Below are positions 8,172-16,535 of a DNA stretch of 59,219 nt, piece after piece. The stretch is taken from NCBI GenBank assembly GCA_020055655.1, contig JAIPUR010000016.1, forward strand, positions 1 through 59,219. Reading direction: 5' to 3'. The notes beneath the pieces are model-generated. The model ran no database searches, was not told the DNA's origin, and saw only the letters and a list, made by a program, of their open reading frames with translations. How positions within the stretch are numbered: the stretch's first letter is position 1; each line of letters begins with the position of its first letter. This DNA comes from Methanosarcinaceae archaeon. Its GTDB lineage: Archaea; Halobacteriota; Methanosarcinia; Methanosarcinales; Methanosarcinaceae. The position numbers and the translations under genes are program-made.

Positions 8172-8813
8172 ATGGCAGACGAAAACACAATAGAAGCTAT
8201 TAACAAGTTATTAGCGGATTCACCGGAGCGTAAGTTCTCGGAAAGTATGGATCTTGCAGTTAACTTGAAGAACCTTGACATGAGTCAGCCTAAAAACCGT
8301 GTTGACGAAGAAATTATACTTCCACACGGATTAGGAAAAGGTCTTAAAATTGCTGTTTTTGCTAAAGGAGAAGTAGGACTCATGGCAAAACAAGCAGGCG
8401 CCGAATATGTATTTGGCGAAGAAGATCTTGCTGAACTCGGAGAGGATAAGACACGTGCAAAAGCAATTGCCAATGAGATCGATTTCTTCATTGCTGAAGT
8501 TCAGTACATGGCGCAGATCGGTAAGACACTTGGTATAGTGCTGGGTCCCAGAGGAAAGATGCCAACACCACTTCCACCTGGAAAGAATGTTGCTGACCTT
8601 ATAAACAGTATAGGCAACTCTATCAAGGTCAGGTCGAAGGATAAACTTACATTCCATGTGTCAATCGGGCGCAGAAACATGGATGTAACTAAACTGGCAG
8701 ACAACGTTGAAACCGTGGTAAACAGAATTGAGCAATCCATTGATAAAGGAAAGCATAACATAAAATCAATTTATGTTACAACCACCATGGGCAAATCCGT
8801 GAAGGTGATGTAA
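8172..8813 (+). CDS. rpl1: 50S ribosomal protein L1
   Basis: L1 forms the mobile side stalk of the large subunit near the E site and represses its own operon in methanogens. The protein has 213 residues. The conserved segment LGPRGKMPTPLP (about 124-135) and the FHVSIGRR strand identify it. The strong ribosome binding site GGAGGT lies 5 bases before the ATG, at the foot of the leader structure. Its stop codon overlaps the rpl10 start by one base (TAATG), so the two genes are translationally coupled. Confidence 0.97.
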   Translation: MADENTIEAINKLLADSPERKFSESMDLAVNLKNLDMSQPKNRVDEEIILPHGLGKGLKIAVFAKGEVGLMAKQAGAEYVFGEEDLAELGEDKTRAKAIANEIDFFIAEVQYMAQIGKTLGIVLGPRGKMPTPLPPGKNVADLINSIGNSIKVRSKDKLTFHVSIGRRNMDVTKLADNVETVVNRIEQSIDKGKHNIKSIYVTTTMGKSVKVM

Positions 8814-9838
8814 TGTCAGAAAATCACCACACAGAACACGTACCTCAATGGAAGAAAGAAGAAGTTGAGGCTATCAAAGAACTTATAAAAGAGTATCCTC
8901 TTTTCGGTGTCGTTGGTATAGGCGGCATTCCTGCAAAACAGCTCCAGAAGATGAGAAGAGATCTTCAGGGTACAGCTGTATTGAAAGTTGCAAGAAATAC
9001 GCTAACCAAAAGAGCACTTGACGAGTCAGATGATGACATCAAGCAGATGGAAGAGTACATTGATGTACAAACTGCTCTGGTATTTACTGAACAGAATCCA
9101 TTCAAACTTTACAAGTTGCTTGAAAATAGCAAGAGCCCTTCCCCAATCAAAGCAGGTGCAATTGCACCTAATGACATCATTGTAGAAGCAGGCCCAACAA
9201 GTTTCCCACCAGGTCCAATAATTGGTGAAATGCAGGGTGCTGGAATTCCAGCAGCTATCGATGGTGGAAAGGTAGTCATAAAAGAGACAAAGGCAGTCGC
9301 AAAGGAAGGCGAAGTAGTTTCACAGAAACTTGCAGCCATGCTAACAAGACTTGAGATCTACCCAATGGAAGTAGGTCTTGACCTTAGAGCAGTTCTTGAA
9401 AGCGGTTCAGTCTTTGAACCAGAAGTTCTTGCAATTGATGAAGACAGGTACTTCACAGACTTCACACTCGCAGCCCAGCAGGCATTCAACCTGTCCGTAA
9501 ATGCAGCATACCCAACCGCAGAGAGCATCAGCACACTTATTTCAAAGGCAGTGACAGAATCACGCAACCTTGGAATCAATGCTACAGTTCTCGAACCGGA
9601 AATCATGGATGCATTGCTTGGAAAAGCACAGTCCCAGATGCTTTCAGTTGCATCTTCAGCTTCCAGTAACAATGAAGAAGCTGTTGATGAGGAACTAAAG
9701 GAAGCTCTTGGTGCTGCAGCAAGCGCAGCAACAGCTGCCCCAGCAGTCGCAGAAGAGACAGTTGAAGAGCAGGAAGAAGAACCAGAAGAAGAGGAAGAAG
9801 AGAGCGGAATGGCCGGTCTTGGAGCACTTTTCGGATAA
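8813..9838 (+). CDS. rpl10: 50S ribosomal protein L10 (P0)
   Basis: P0 anchors the L12 dimers of the ribosomal stalk. N-terminal rRNA-binding domain (about 10-105), archaeal insertion (about 106-185), helical L12-binding spine, then an Ala/Glu-rich linker and the C-terminal tail [11 protein letters not shown]. The same tail ends L12, as known for archaeal and eukaryotic P-proteins, where it recruits translation factors. Length 341 is normal. It starts on the last base of rpl1. Confidence 0.97.
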   Translation: MSENHHTEHVPQWKKEEVEAIKELIKEYPLFGVVGIGGIPAKQLQKMRRDLQGTAVLKVARNTLTKRALDESDDDIKQMEEYIDVQTALVFTEQNPFKLYKLLENSKSPSPIKAGAIAPNDIIVEAGPTSFPPGPIIGEMQGAGIPAAIDGGKVVIKETKAVAKEGEVVSQKLAAMLTRLEIYPMEVGLDLRAVLESGSVFEPEVLAIDEDRYFTDFTLAAQQAFNLSVNAAYPTAESISTLISKAVTESRNLGINATVLEPEIMDALLGKAQSQMLSVASSASSNNEEAVDEELKEALGAAASAATAAPAVAEETVEEQEEEPEEEEEESGMAGLGALFG

Positions 9839-9894
9839 AATAACATATAACAAATTTACACAGTATTTACTATAACACAAAAAGGTGATCACAC

Positions 9895-10203
9895 ATGGAA
9901 TATATATACGCAGCACTTTTATTGCACAAAGCAGGAAAGGACATTACAGAAGAAGCAGTTACCGCTGTACTTACAGCAGCAGGTACAGAAGTAAATGACG
10001 CACGTGCAAAGGCACTCGTTGCAGCACTCGAAGACGTAGACATCGAGGAAGCAATGGCAACTGCAGCAGTCGCAGCAGCTCCAGCAGCAGCTCCAGCAGC
10101 AGCAGCTGAGGCACCTGCAGAAGAAGCACCTGCAGAAGAAGAAGAATCAAAGGAAGAGGAAGAAGAGAGCGGAATGGCCGGTCTCGGAGCACTCTTCGGA
10201 TAA
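9895..10203 (+). CDS. rpl12: 50S ribosomal protein L12 (P1)
   Basis: The acidic stalk protein that recruits elongation factors. Dimerisation helices occupy residues 1-60 (starting [14 protein letters not shown]), followed by an Ala/Pro hinge, an acidic run and the [11 protein letters not shown] tail shared with L10. Length 102 fits archaeal L12. GGTGATCACAC directly precedes the ATG, and the 56-base gap after rpl10 fits one operon. A hairpin follows the stop. Confidence 0.97.
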   Translation: MEYIYAALLLHKAGKDITEEAVTAVLTAAGTEVNDARAKALVAALEDVDIEEAMATAAVAAAPAAAPAAAAEAPAEEAPAEEEESKEEEEESGMAGLGALFG

Positions 10204-10213
10204 GATTGTTTCA

Positions 10214-10233
10214 TGCTCGCCTTGTGGCGAGCA
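10214..10233 (+). terminator. Hairpin after rpl12
   Basis: TGCTCGCC and GGCGAGCA form an 8-bp GC-rich stem with a 4-base loop, 10 bases after the rpl12 stop. T-containing sequence follows. It probably ends the ribosomal protein transcript. Confidence 0.6.
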
Positions 10234-10289
10234 ACTATCTTATTTTACAAAAAATTTAATCCTATTCAATTTAAACTGAATCAGAATTT

Positions 10290-10790
10290 AAGTTCAAGTT
10301 TTTTCATACTTTTCTGAATATCTGACATCTTACGTAGGATCTTAAATAGACATCTTTTACTAATTCAAGACCATTTTCCTGACACATTTCCCATAGTGAT
10401 TGTTCCAGCTATCAGCATTTTCCTTGAACATGAAGAAAGGAAGCATCATAACACTGGACAATGTAACTCTTGAACGGCAACAGTCCACAATAGCAAATCA
10501 TTCTCCTTTTTTAAGACTCTATTAAGTTCAGATATTGCCCCTTGCGTAGCTCTGTAGTTGTTTCACAAAAAGCAACTGACGTAAGCACCATATCAAAGCG
10601 CTCGTCTTTATAAGGCACATATCCATATATCCACGGCAAAAATTAAAAGAAAAGCTCCCATCCTTTTTGGTTTTTCCATTGCATACTCAAGTTATACCTT
10701 TGAAGGATCAATACCACAAATATCAACCTCTGACCCAAAATGGTGAGACTTTGTTTCTGCCTGTATCCTGTATTTTCAGCCCCCCCACAA
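10290..10790 (-). pseudogene. Decayed SAM-dependent methyltransferase
   Basis: Pieces of a class I methyltransferase can be read on the minus strand but are split among frames. Near 10730-10660 are EVDICGIDPSKV, then a TAA, then LEYAMEK: the acidic loop after motif II with its usual sequel. Near 10620-10570, in another frame, YVPYKDERFDMVLTSVAFCE corresponds to motif IV. Near 10540-10500, again in another frame, GAISELNRVLKKE matches the helix before motif VI. Further on, KDVYLRSYVRCQIFRKV resembles a family C-terminus. At least one internal stop and two frameshifts rule out a working product. It fills the otherwise gene-free stretch between rpl12 and the AarF-like gene. Confidence 0.7.
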
Positions 10791-10805
10791 CAAAGAAAAA
10801 ATCAT

Positions 10806-12425
10806 CTAAATCCTTCTTGCAAATATTATTCCAAAAAGCAGAATTGAACTAACAAATCCTGCAACCCCAAGAGTTGTTAAAGAGCCACTTCCATTGACCG
10901 CCATATATGCAGAAGAGAGCATTATAGCTGCAAGGAACCCATACTTCAAAGAAGATTCGATTGCACGATATCGCTTGATCTCTTTGCTCTTCTCCTCAAA
11001 ACGCTCGATCCGATAGCCCCTAATGGTCTCAATGACATCATTAATACCCTGTGGGAGATTCTTGACGATCTCCAGATACCTGTCACCCTCAAGTTGCAGG
11101 TATTCAGCCGCCTCAAAAGGAGAATAACGTTTCATAAATACCTTTGTAATAAGAGGCTTTGCATTTGTGAGCAGATTAAAATTTGGATCAAGCTCAAGGC
11201 AATTTGCTTCAATAAGTATCAGTGCCCTTTCGAGTGTAGAGAATTCACTTGGCAAGGATAGATTGTATTTTAAAGCCAAATTAGCATAGTTATCACTTTG
11301 CCTTTCACCAGAAGAATAATTCTGTTTAGAGATTATATCATCAAGATCCATCCTAAAGCGGCGAACATCAATGTCCTCTTTATTGATACCCGTGATCTTC
11401 AGGAATGACTCAAAAACTACGTCCATTTTTTCCTTATATATACCATAGAAAAGATTTAACATATTCCGACGGAGCTCATCATCGATAACTCCCACAGCTC
11501 CGAAATCGATGTAGGCTATCCCGTCTTCCTGAAGTATAATATTTGAGCTATGCGGATCTGCATGGTAAAAACCATCAACATAAACCTGTTTTAAATAGCT
11601 TGTACTGATAATATTCGAATACCAGCGTTTTTTTTCATCAGAAATATCAGGAAGTTTTCTGATAGTTGTTCCTTCCATATAATCCATAATAAGTACATTT
11701 TCATTAGAGAACTCATCATACACGTTGGGAACATTCACTCCCTCTACGCTGGCAAAGTTTGCCTGGAAGCGTTTAATATTCCTAGCTTCATTGCTAAGAT
11801 CGAGTTCTTTGTTCAGCAGATCTTTAAACTCGAACAAAAAAGATTCAATATCAAAATTGCTACCAAATCCAAGTGCTTTTACAATTATGAATTTAAGATC
11901 ATCCAGTATTGCAAGATCGAGATTGATAGTGTCTATCAGATTTGGGCGAGTTACCTTCACAGCAACTTTCTTACCATTAAGGACGGCTTCGTATACCTGA
12001 GCAATGGAAGCACATGCAAGGGGTTCTTCATTAAAATCATCAAAAATGTCCAGCACATCAAAATCAATCGGTGCAGAATCCGTGCCAGGTAGAGGGCAAC
12101 TGAATCCCTCAAAAGCCACTTTCATTTTAGTAAAATCAAGTGGATTTACATTATCCTGCAAGTTTGATAATTCCTCCACATATATAGCAGGAACCAGATC
12201 AGGTCTTTTGCTGAGTATCTGACCAAGCTTTATGAATGTAGGGCCCAGTTCCTCAAAGGCCTTCCTAAGCTTTATCGCCTTATCTCGATTCTTCACATCG
12301 ATAAAACATGGATTTCTGTTGGTGGAAACATAATACTGATTTACCTCACTATAAAGTAAAGTAAAAAGGTTGTACTTTGAGAATACTTTAAAAACAGTAA
12401 CATACCTGCGAAATTTCCTGAACAT
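10806..12425 (-). CDS. AarF/UbiB/ABC1-family kinase-like protein
   Basis: A 539-residue atypical kinase-like protein. The family marks are FIKLGQILSKRPDLVP (64-79, with the KxGQ motif at 66-69), the Ala-rich nucleotide loop as ACASIAQV (137-144), the lysine in VAVKV, the catalytic FYHADPHSSN and the DFG-like YIDFGAVG. Two hydrophobic segments at the C-terminus probably anchor it. Bacterial UbiB acts in ubiquinone synthesis; the archaeal role is unclear but may concern isoprenoid lipids or methanophenazine (inference). It starts 45 bases downstream of cbiO on the same strand and may be read from the nickel operon. Confidence 0.88.
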   Translation of the reverse strand: MFRKFRRYVTVFKVFSKYNLFTLLYSEVNQYYVSTNRNPCFIDVKNRDKAIKLRKAFEELGPTFIKLGQILSKRPDLVPAIYVEELSNLQDNVNPLDFTKMKVAFEGFSCPLPGTDSAPIDFDVLDIFDDFNEEPLACASIAQVYEAVLNGKKVAVKVTRPNLIDTINLDLAILDDLKFIIVKALGFGSNFDIESFLFEFKDLLNKELDLSNEARNIKRFQANFASVEGVNVPNVYDEFSNENVLIMDYMEGTTIRKLPDISDEKKRWYSNIISTSYLKQVYVDGFYHADPHSSNIILQEDGIAYIDFGAVGVIDDELRRNMLNLFYGIYKEKMDVVFESFLKITGINKEDIDVRRFRMDLDDIISKQNYSSGERQSDNYANLALKYNLSLPSEFSTLERALILIEANCLELDPNFNLLTNAKPLITKVFMKRYSPFEAAEYLQLEGDRYLEIVKNLPQGINDVIETIRGYRIERFEEKSKEIKRYRAIESSLKYGFLAAIMLSSAYMAVNGSGSLTTLGVAGFVSSILLFGIIFARRI

Positions 12426-12469
12426 TGTCTTGTTATTTGAGCTGTTAATAGATATATGTTCTTATCAGT

Positions 12470-13399
12470 CTATTTATATCCATTGTTCCGATGATGATTG
12501 TACGAATTTATCACATCATTTATCTCCTTATGTGTATGCTCATGAAGATGAAGATGAATGTGGCCCTCTTTACCCTCTATGGAACTTGTCAGAACCTGGA
12601 TCGCTTCATTAAAACACAAAGGAAGATTATCCGAAGGATAACCAAAACAATTTAACACTTTAAAAAGTTTGAAAACATCAGGAGCTTCAAGATTGTTCTT
12701 ATTAAGAAGTTCCCAGTCAGAGAAGATATCCCTAGGAGATCCTTCGGCAACTATATTCCGGTTCAATACATACACCCTGTTTGCAAGCTCCGGAATTGCA
12801 TTAACATCGTGCATGGCAATTATAGTAGTGATACCATCATTCTCATTCAGATGATTGATAAGATCTATGAAATCCACACGGCTTTTTGGATCAAGGTTCG
12901 CGGTTGGCTCATCCAACACAAGCACTTTTGGCTCCATGGAAAGCACTGATGCAAGTGCAACTCTTTTCTTTTGCCCGTAACTTAGGTTATGAGGAACTTT
13001 CTCCTCAAATCCTTCAAGTCCCACCTTTGAAAGTGCCTTAATAACACGTCTTTTAACATCATCTTCGTCAAGTCCCATATTAATAGGTCCAAAAGAAACA
13101 TCATCAAATACTGTAGGCATGAAAAGCTGATCATCGGGATCCTGGAAAACGACTCCCACCTCATGGATTCTTTCTTTAAGTTTCATAGAGGTGATAGATC
13201 TGCCAAAAACAGTGACATCACCACCCGGGTTTTTGATAGTACCATTGAGATGAAGGAAAAACGTGGTTTTACCTGCTCCGTTGGGACCTACTATAACAAC
13301 CTTCTCACCTTCATATATGGTCAGAGAGATATCTTCAAGGGCAGTTGTTCCATCAGGATAAGAATAATCCAGATTTTCAACCTTGATCGCTTCTTTCAT
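12470..13399 (-). CDS. cbiO: ECF-type nickel/cobalt transporter ATPase CbiO
   Basis: ATP-binding subunit of the metal ECF transporter. It has Walker A GPNGAGKTT (about 38-46), Q-loop VVFQDPDDQLF, signature LSYGQKKR, Walker B VLVLDEPTANLD and the His switch AMHD. After the ABC domain, about 60 residues end in a His-rich tail (HIHLHLHEHTH) that could bind Ni or Co. Its start overlaps the cbiQ end by 4 bases. Nickel is the likelier substrate given the NikL-like and DUF4198 partners. Confidence 0.93.
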   Translation of the reverse strand: MKEAIKVENLDYSYPDGTTALEDISLTIYEGEKVVIVGPNGAGKTTFFLHLNGTIKNPGGDVTVFGRSITSMKLKERIHEVGVVFQDPDDQLFMPTVFDDVSFGPINMGLDEDDVKRRVIKALSKVGLEGFEEKVPHNLSYGQKKRVALASVLSMEPKVLVLDEPTANLDPKSRVDFIDLINHLNENDGITTIIAMHDVNAIPELANRVYVLNRNIVAEGSPRDIFSDWELLNKNNLEAPDVFKLFKVLNCFGYPSDNLPLCFNEAIQVLTSSIEGKEGHIHLHLHEHTHKEINDVINSYNHHRNNGYK

Positions 13400-14169
13400 A
13401 ATAATACCAGTTGATAAGTATGCACAAAGATAGCAATCAACGTCATACAGATACTTAGTACATAATCCTTTGCACTCATTTTAAATTGGATCATTGTTAC
13501 TGGCCTTCCACCATATCCTTTGGAAAGCATTGACTGATAAACCCTGCTAGTACGATCATAACTCTTAATTATCAACATTCCCAGAGTGTTACCAAGGATG
13601 GAAAGACCATAATAATTGGCCTTCAGACGGAATCCCTTGCACTCCATTGCTTTCCACATCCTGCTGAACTCGTCGCTTATAACGAATATATAGCGATATG
13701 TGAACATAAGCATCTGAACCAATATACCAGGTACACCAAGGGCATACAATGCCTTCATTGTTACATCAAACCTTGTAGTTGCAAGCATAATAAGAGCAAG
13801 CGTAACTGCAGCCATTGCCCTTATAACGATGAGTGAAGAATAGAGCAGACCTTCAATTGACAGGGAAATTCCGCTTATACTTACAAATTCATTTCCATCA
13901 ACTGTCACCGGCATAATTATCAAAAGGGGAAAAAGGAAAAAGAATACCAAGCGAATTCTTTTCACGGCAAAGGTAAGGGGAATACGTGATGAAACTAGTA
14001 CTAAAGCTGAAAACATTAAAATGAGCAAGGCAATTTTGATGTCATTCACAAAAGCGAATGAAAAAATAAGGACGGTGAAAGATACAATCTTGGCACGGGG
14101 GTCTAAACGATGGATAAAGGAATCAAGCGATGCGAATGCATCAATTTCCGGATACTCCATTAAGTCCAC
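13396..14169 (-). CDS. cbiQ: ECF transporter transmembrane protein CbiQ
   Basis: The T-component linking the ATPase to the substrate-binding membrane protein. It has 257 residues and about five to six membrane segments. The two coupling helices carry the family motifs in the forms MECKGFR and MLSKGYGGRP (usually with Arg before Gly; here Lys). It overlaps cbiO by 4 bases and follows the nikL-like gene by 12 bases. Confidence 0.92.
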   Translation of the reverse strand: MDLMEYPEIDAFASLDSFIHRLDPRAKIVSFTVLIFSFAFVNDIKIALLILMFSALVLVSSRIPLTFAVKRIRLVFFFLFPLLIIMPVTVDGNEFVSISGISLSIEGLLYSSLIVIRAMAAVTLALIMLATTRFDVTMKALYALGVPGILVQMLMFTYRYIFVISDEFSRMWKAMECKGFRLKANYYGLSILGNTLGMLIIKSYDRTSRVYQSMLSKGYGGRPVTMIQFKMSAKDYVLSICMTLIAIFVHTYQLVLL

Positions 14170-14181
14170 CCCTTATACCAA

Positions 14182-14634
14182 TCAATTATTAGCTTTCCTT
14201 GAAGAGAAGTACATGGCAAAACCCGCAAGCCCGACTATGTAACCTAGGCCTGATATAATGTTTGCATACAGAGGCAATTCGGCCTCTTCCTGACTGGCCA
14301 ATGAGCCAGCAGCCAGGTTGAATGTCTTTTCATTCTTATGGCCGCTTTCCGAAACTACTACCCTGTATTCGGATACTCCCAACTTCGGAGTGAAATGATA
14401 CAAACCCTCTGAGTCGGTCCGGTCCTCGATGTAGAGTTCTTCTTGCCCATTCTTTACTGCATAGATAGAGATCTCTGCATCCACCATGGGATCACCTCCA
14501 CCGAACCAGGTCTTTATTTGAACATCCTTGATCTGTTCCTGGAGATATACCCTATGTGCAGATACACCAGGCACAAGAAGCATCATGAATACAATTGCGA
14601 TAAATATAATTCTTATAGATTTTGAACTGAACAT
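14182..14634 (-). CDS. NikL-like accessory subunit of the nickel transporter
   Basis: A signal peptide or membrane anchor (about 1-27, ending at VSAH) is followed by a small Ig/CarboxypepD-like beta domain (GGGDPMVDAEISIYAVKNG, then TDSEGLYHFTPKLG) and a C-terminal membrane helix. This layout and the position between cbiM and cbiQ match NikL, the subunit that replaces CbiN in many nickel systems. ATG at 14634 was chosen because GGAGGTTT stands 8 bases upstream; the frame extends to 14655 but would overlap cbiM. Confidence 0.8.
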   Translation of the reverse strand: MFSSKSIRIIFIAIVFMMLLVPGVSAHRVYLQEQIKDVQIKTWFGGGDPMVDAEISIYAVKNGQEELYIEDRTDSEGLYHFTPKLGVSEYRVVVSESGHKNEKTFNLAAGSLASQEEAELPLYANIISGLGYIVGLAGFAMYFSSRKANN

Positions 14635-14638
14635 AGAT

Positions 14639-15259
14639 CTAAACCTCCATATCAAATGGTAGCAGCTCAGGCCTTACTTTCAAAAGGAAAGTCACGACAG
14701 AACCTGTAATAATTCCTTCAATAATCATTATAGGAACATGTACCAATGCAGCGGCATAAGCAACCTCCAGAAATTCCTCACCTGTACTTATCAGAAACAG
14801 GGCAAGAAAAATACCGGACAGGAGGATTCCAAGTGCTCCACATAGTGCACCTAAAAATGCCGGGCTAAAACCTTTCCGGTAACCGAACCTGAATATCCAG
14901 TATGCAAGAATAGCAGGAATGCCCATCATCACATTGTTAATACCAATGGTTGTGATACCACCATGCTGAAAGAGGAACGACTGCAATGTAAGGCCTACCA
15001 ACATTGCTGGAAATGCCATTATTCCAAGAACGACCCCAAGAAGGCCATTAAGAAGAAGATGTACGCTTGTGGGACCAATGGATACATGAACCAGTGATGC
15101 AACAAAAAAAGCTGCGGTCATTATTGAGATCTTCGGAATGCTCTCTGCCAGATCATACTGAGATTTGCATCGCCACAAAATAAATGCACTTATGGACAGT
15201 GCTATTACCCAACCAATAACAACAACTCCAAAAGACAGTACACCATCTGAAATATGCAT
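14639..15259 (-). CDS. cbiM: Nickel/cobalt-binding membrane protein CbiM/NikM
   Basis: The substrate-binding S-component. The mature-looking start MHISDG is the family hallmark: in NikM/CbiM the N-terminal Met-His segment inserts into the protein to coordinate the metal. Further conserved His are in SLVHVSIGPTSVHLLLNG, and a late LVHVPIM segment also fits. Six to seven hydrophobic spans in 206 residues. A CATACGTATG palindrome lies at 15271-15280, upstream of the start. The DUF4198 gene precedes it by 123 bases with a possible terminator between. Confidence 0.92.
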   Translation of the reverse strand: MHISDGVLSFGVVVIGWVIALSISAFILWRCKSQYDLAESIPKISIMTAAFFVASLVHVSIGPTSVHLLLNGLLGVVLGIMAFPAMLVGLTLQSFLFQHGGITTIGINNVMMGIPAILAYWIFRFGYRKGFSPAFLGALCGALGILLSGIFLALFLISTGEEFLEVAYAAALVHVPIMIIEGIITGSVVTFLLKVRPELLPFDMEV

Positions 15260-15346
15260 AATAATTTCCCCATACGTATGATTAGTTATGATTAATCTTT
15301 AAATTCATGTGAATTCAAAAGGAATTAATTACAAACTATAAAAAAG

Positions 15347-15373
15347 GATTGATAGGGCACAAGGCACCCAATC
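15347..15373 (-). terminator. Imperfect hairpin between the DUF4198 gene and cbiM
   Basis: Read on the minus strand, GATTGGG can pair with CCC...CAATC (one 3-base bulge), followed by CTTTTTTAT. It could partly terminate transcription after the DUF4198 gene. Confidence 0.45.
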
Positions 15374-15382
15374 TCATTCAAT

Positions 15383-16360
15383 CTATTTCTTCCTCATTAT
15401 AGTATAAAGTGCACCGATGATACCTGCAAGAGCAAGAGATGCCATAAATCCCGGAGCTGTTGCTGTTTTCGCATCTTCTCCTCCCTTCTCCTCAGCTAAG
15501 GCGACATCAACACCAGGGGAAGCAGACTTTGCGGGGAATGACTCCAGCACAGGAACAATGAATACACCCCTTACAGGCTGACCTTCTTCAGGTTCCATGG
15601 TTGCTCCGACAAACCAGATCCCGGGCTCATCCAGAGTGTAAAGGAAATCACCTGCATCATTTGACCTTGTCAGCCTGGTAAATACCATGGGTGCATCGTA
15701 TGGATACATCTCCTCAGCGGCTTCCACGATCTCAATACCGTCTTCAAGGGTGTGGTATATCTCTATTTCGACATCCGCTCCTGTAAGCGCTTCACCATTG
15801 TACAGTGCTTTTCCGGCAAAGACAAAGCCTTCTTCCATGCCATATGGCCTCATGTAAGGAATGATCTCGGTCGTCTGCTGAACTTCTGCATCCCATCCAA
15901 CCCACATCTCTTCTCCACAATGAATAACAGATTTGGTGAAATCCACCATATCCTCATCAATATCCTCATATTTTACAGAGACGACAGAATCTCCCATCTG
16001 ATCGACAGTAAAGGATGTCTTGTATGCAACAAAAGTACCCATATTTCCATCTTCATCCATTCCATCAACGGTTATCTCCTCAACTGTAAGCTGCTCAAGA
16101 GTACCGTCCGGCTTGGTGACTGTAACTTCAGGAACTGTAGACATATCGAAAAGGATATGTTCGTATGGATGGCCCCATGAAATATAGATATCCTTGGTAT
16201 CCCCAAGTTCTGCAATGAAGTCTTCCGGAGCTACATCCCACATGGAATCTGCACTGTCAGCCGGAAAGACCATTGTGAAGTGTGCACCTGCAATACCTGA
16301 TGAAAAAAGAAGAATGCCTGTTAATATCATTAAACTAATCAAATTTTTCCTCATATTCAA
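15383..16360 (-). CDS. DUF4198 secreted nickel-uptake-associated protein with PGF-CTERM-like tail
   Basis: A 325-residue extracellular protein. Signal peptide about 1-26 (ending GIAGA, so His27 becomes the first or second mature residue), DUF4198-like beta domains (GHPYEHILFD near 62-71, FVFAGKALYNGEALTGADVEIE near 180-200), then a spacer and the C-terminal tail TAPGFMASLALAGIIGAL plus basic residues. That tail matches PGF-CTERM signals processed by archaeosortase. DUF4198 proteins are regularly found with nickel ECF transporters and may capture metal outside the cell. First gene of the nickel locus; its promoter region carries TTACG repeats. Confidence 0.82.
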   Translation of the reverse strand: MNMRKNLISLMILTGILLFSSGIAGAHFTMVFPADSADSMWDVAPEDFIAELGDTKDIYISWGHPYEHILFDMSTVPEVTVTKPDGTLEQLTVEEITVDGMDEDGNMGTFVAYKTSFTVDQMGDSVVSVKYEDIDEDMVDFTKSVIHCGEEMWVGWDAEVQQTTEIIPYMRPYGMEEGFVFAGKALYNGEALTGADVEIEIYHTLEDGIEIVEAAEEMYPYDAPMVFTRLTRSNDAGDFLYTLDEPGIWFVGATMEPEEGQPVRGVFIVPVLESFPAKSASPGVDVALAEEKGGEDAKTATAPGFMASLALAGIIGALYTIMRKK

Positions 16361-16395
16361 CCTCCTATCAACTTAAACGAACAATACATCTACGA

Positions 16396-16494
16396 GTGTT
16401 ACGAAATATATAAATTTTGCTACTTTAACCGAATAATTCATCTAATCGTAATACAAAACCCAACTGAAAACATATATTCTCATAAAACATTACG
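16396..16494 (-). promoter_or_regulatory. Promoter region of the nickel locus with TTACG repeats
   Basis: For the leftward DUF4198 gene, the minus strand offers a TATA box TTTATATATT at about 16404-16413. Three TTACG-type elements flank it: GTGTTAC at 16396-16402, and an inverted pair CGTAAT (16447-16452) / ATTACG (16489-16494). GTGTTAC resembles a half-site described for some NikR regulators, but I found no second half at the expected spacing, so a NikR operator is only a possibility. Confidence 0.35.
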
Positions 16495-16535
16495 AATAAA
16501 GCAAATCTTATTTACCTTATCAGGATCCCAGTTGA

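Noticed and set aside
9358-10214. Several Ser/Leu/Ala-rich open frames opposite rpl10 and rpl12
   Set aside because: They mirror the Ala/Glu-rich tails of L10 and L12 and have no independent signals.
10215-10805. A functional gene in the region after rpl12
   Set aside because: Methyltransferase fragments exist but are split by frameshifts and stops, so it is called a pseudogene.
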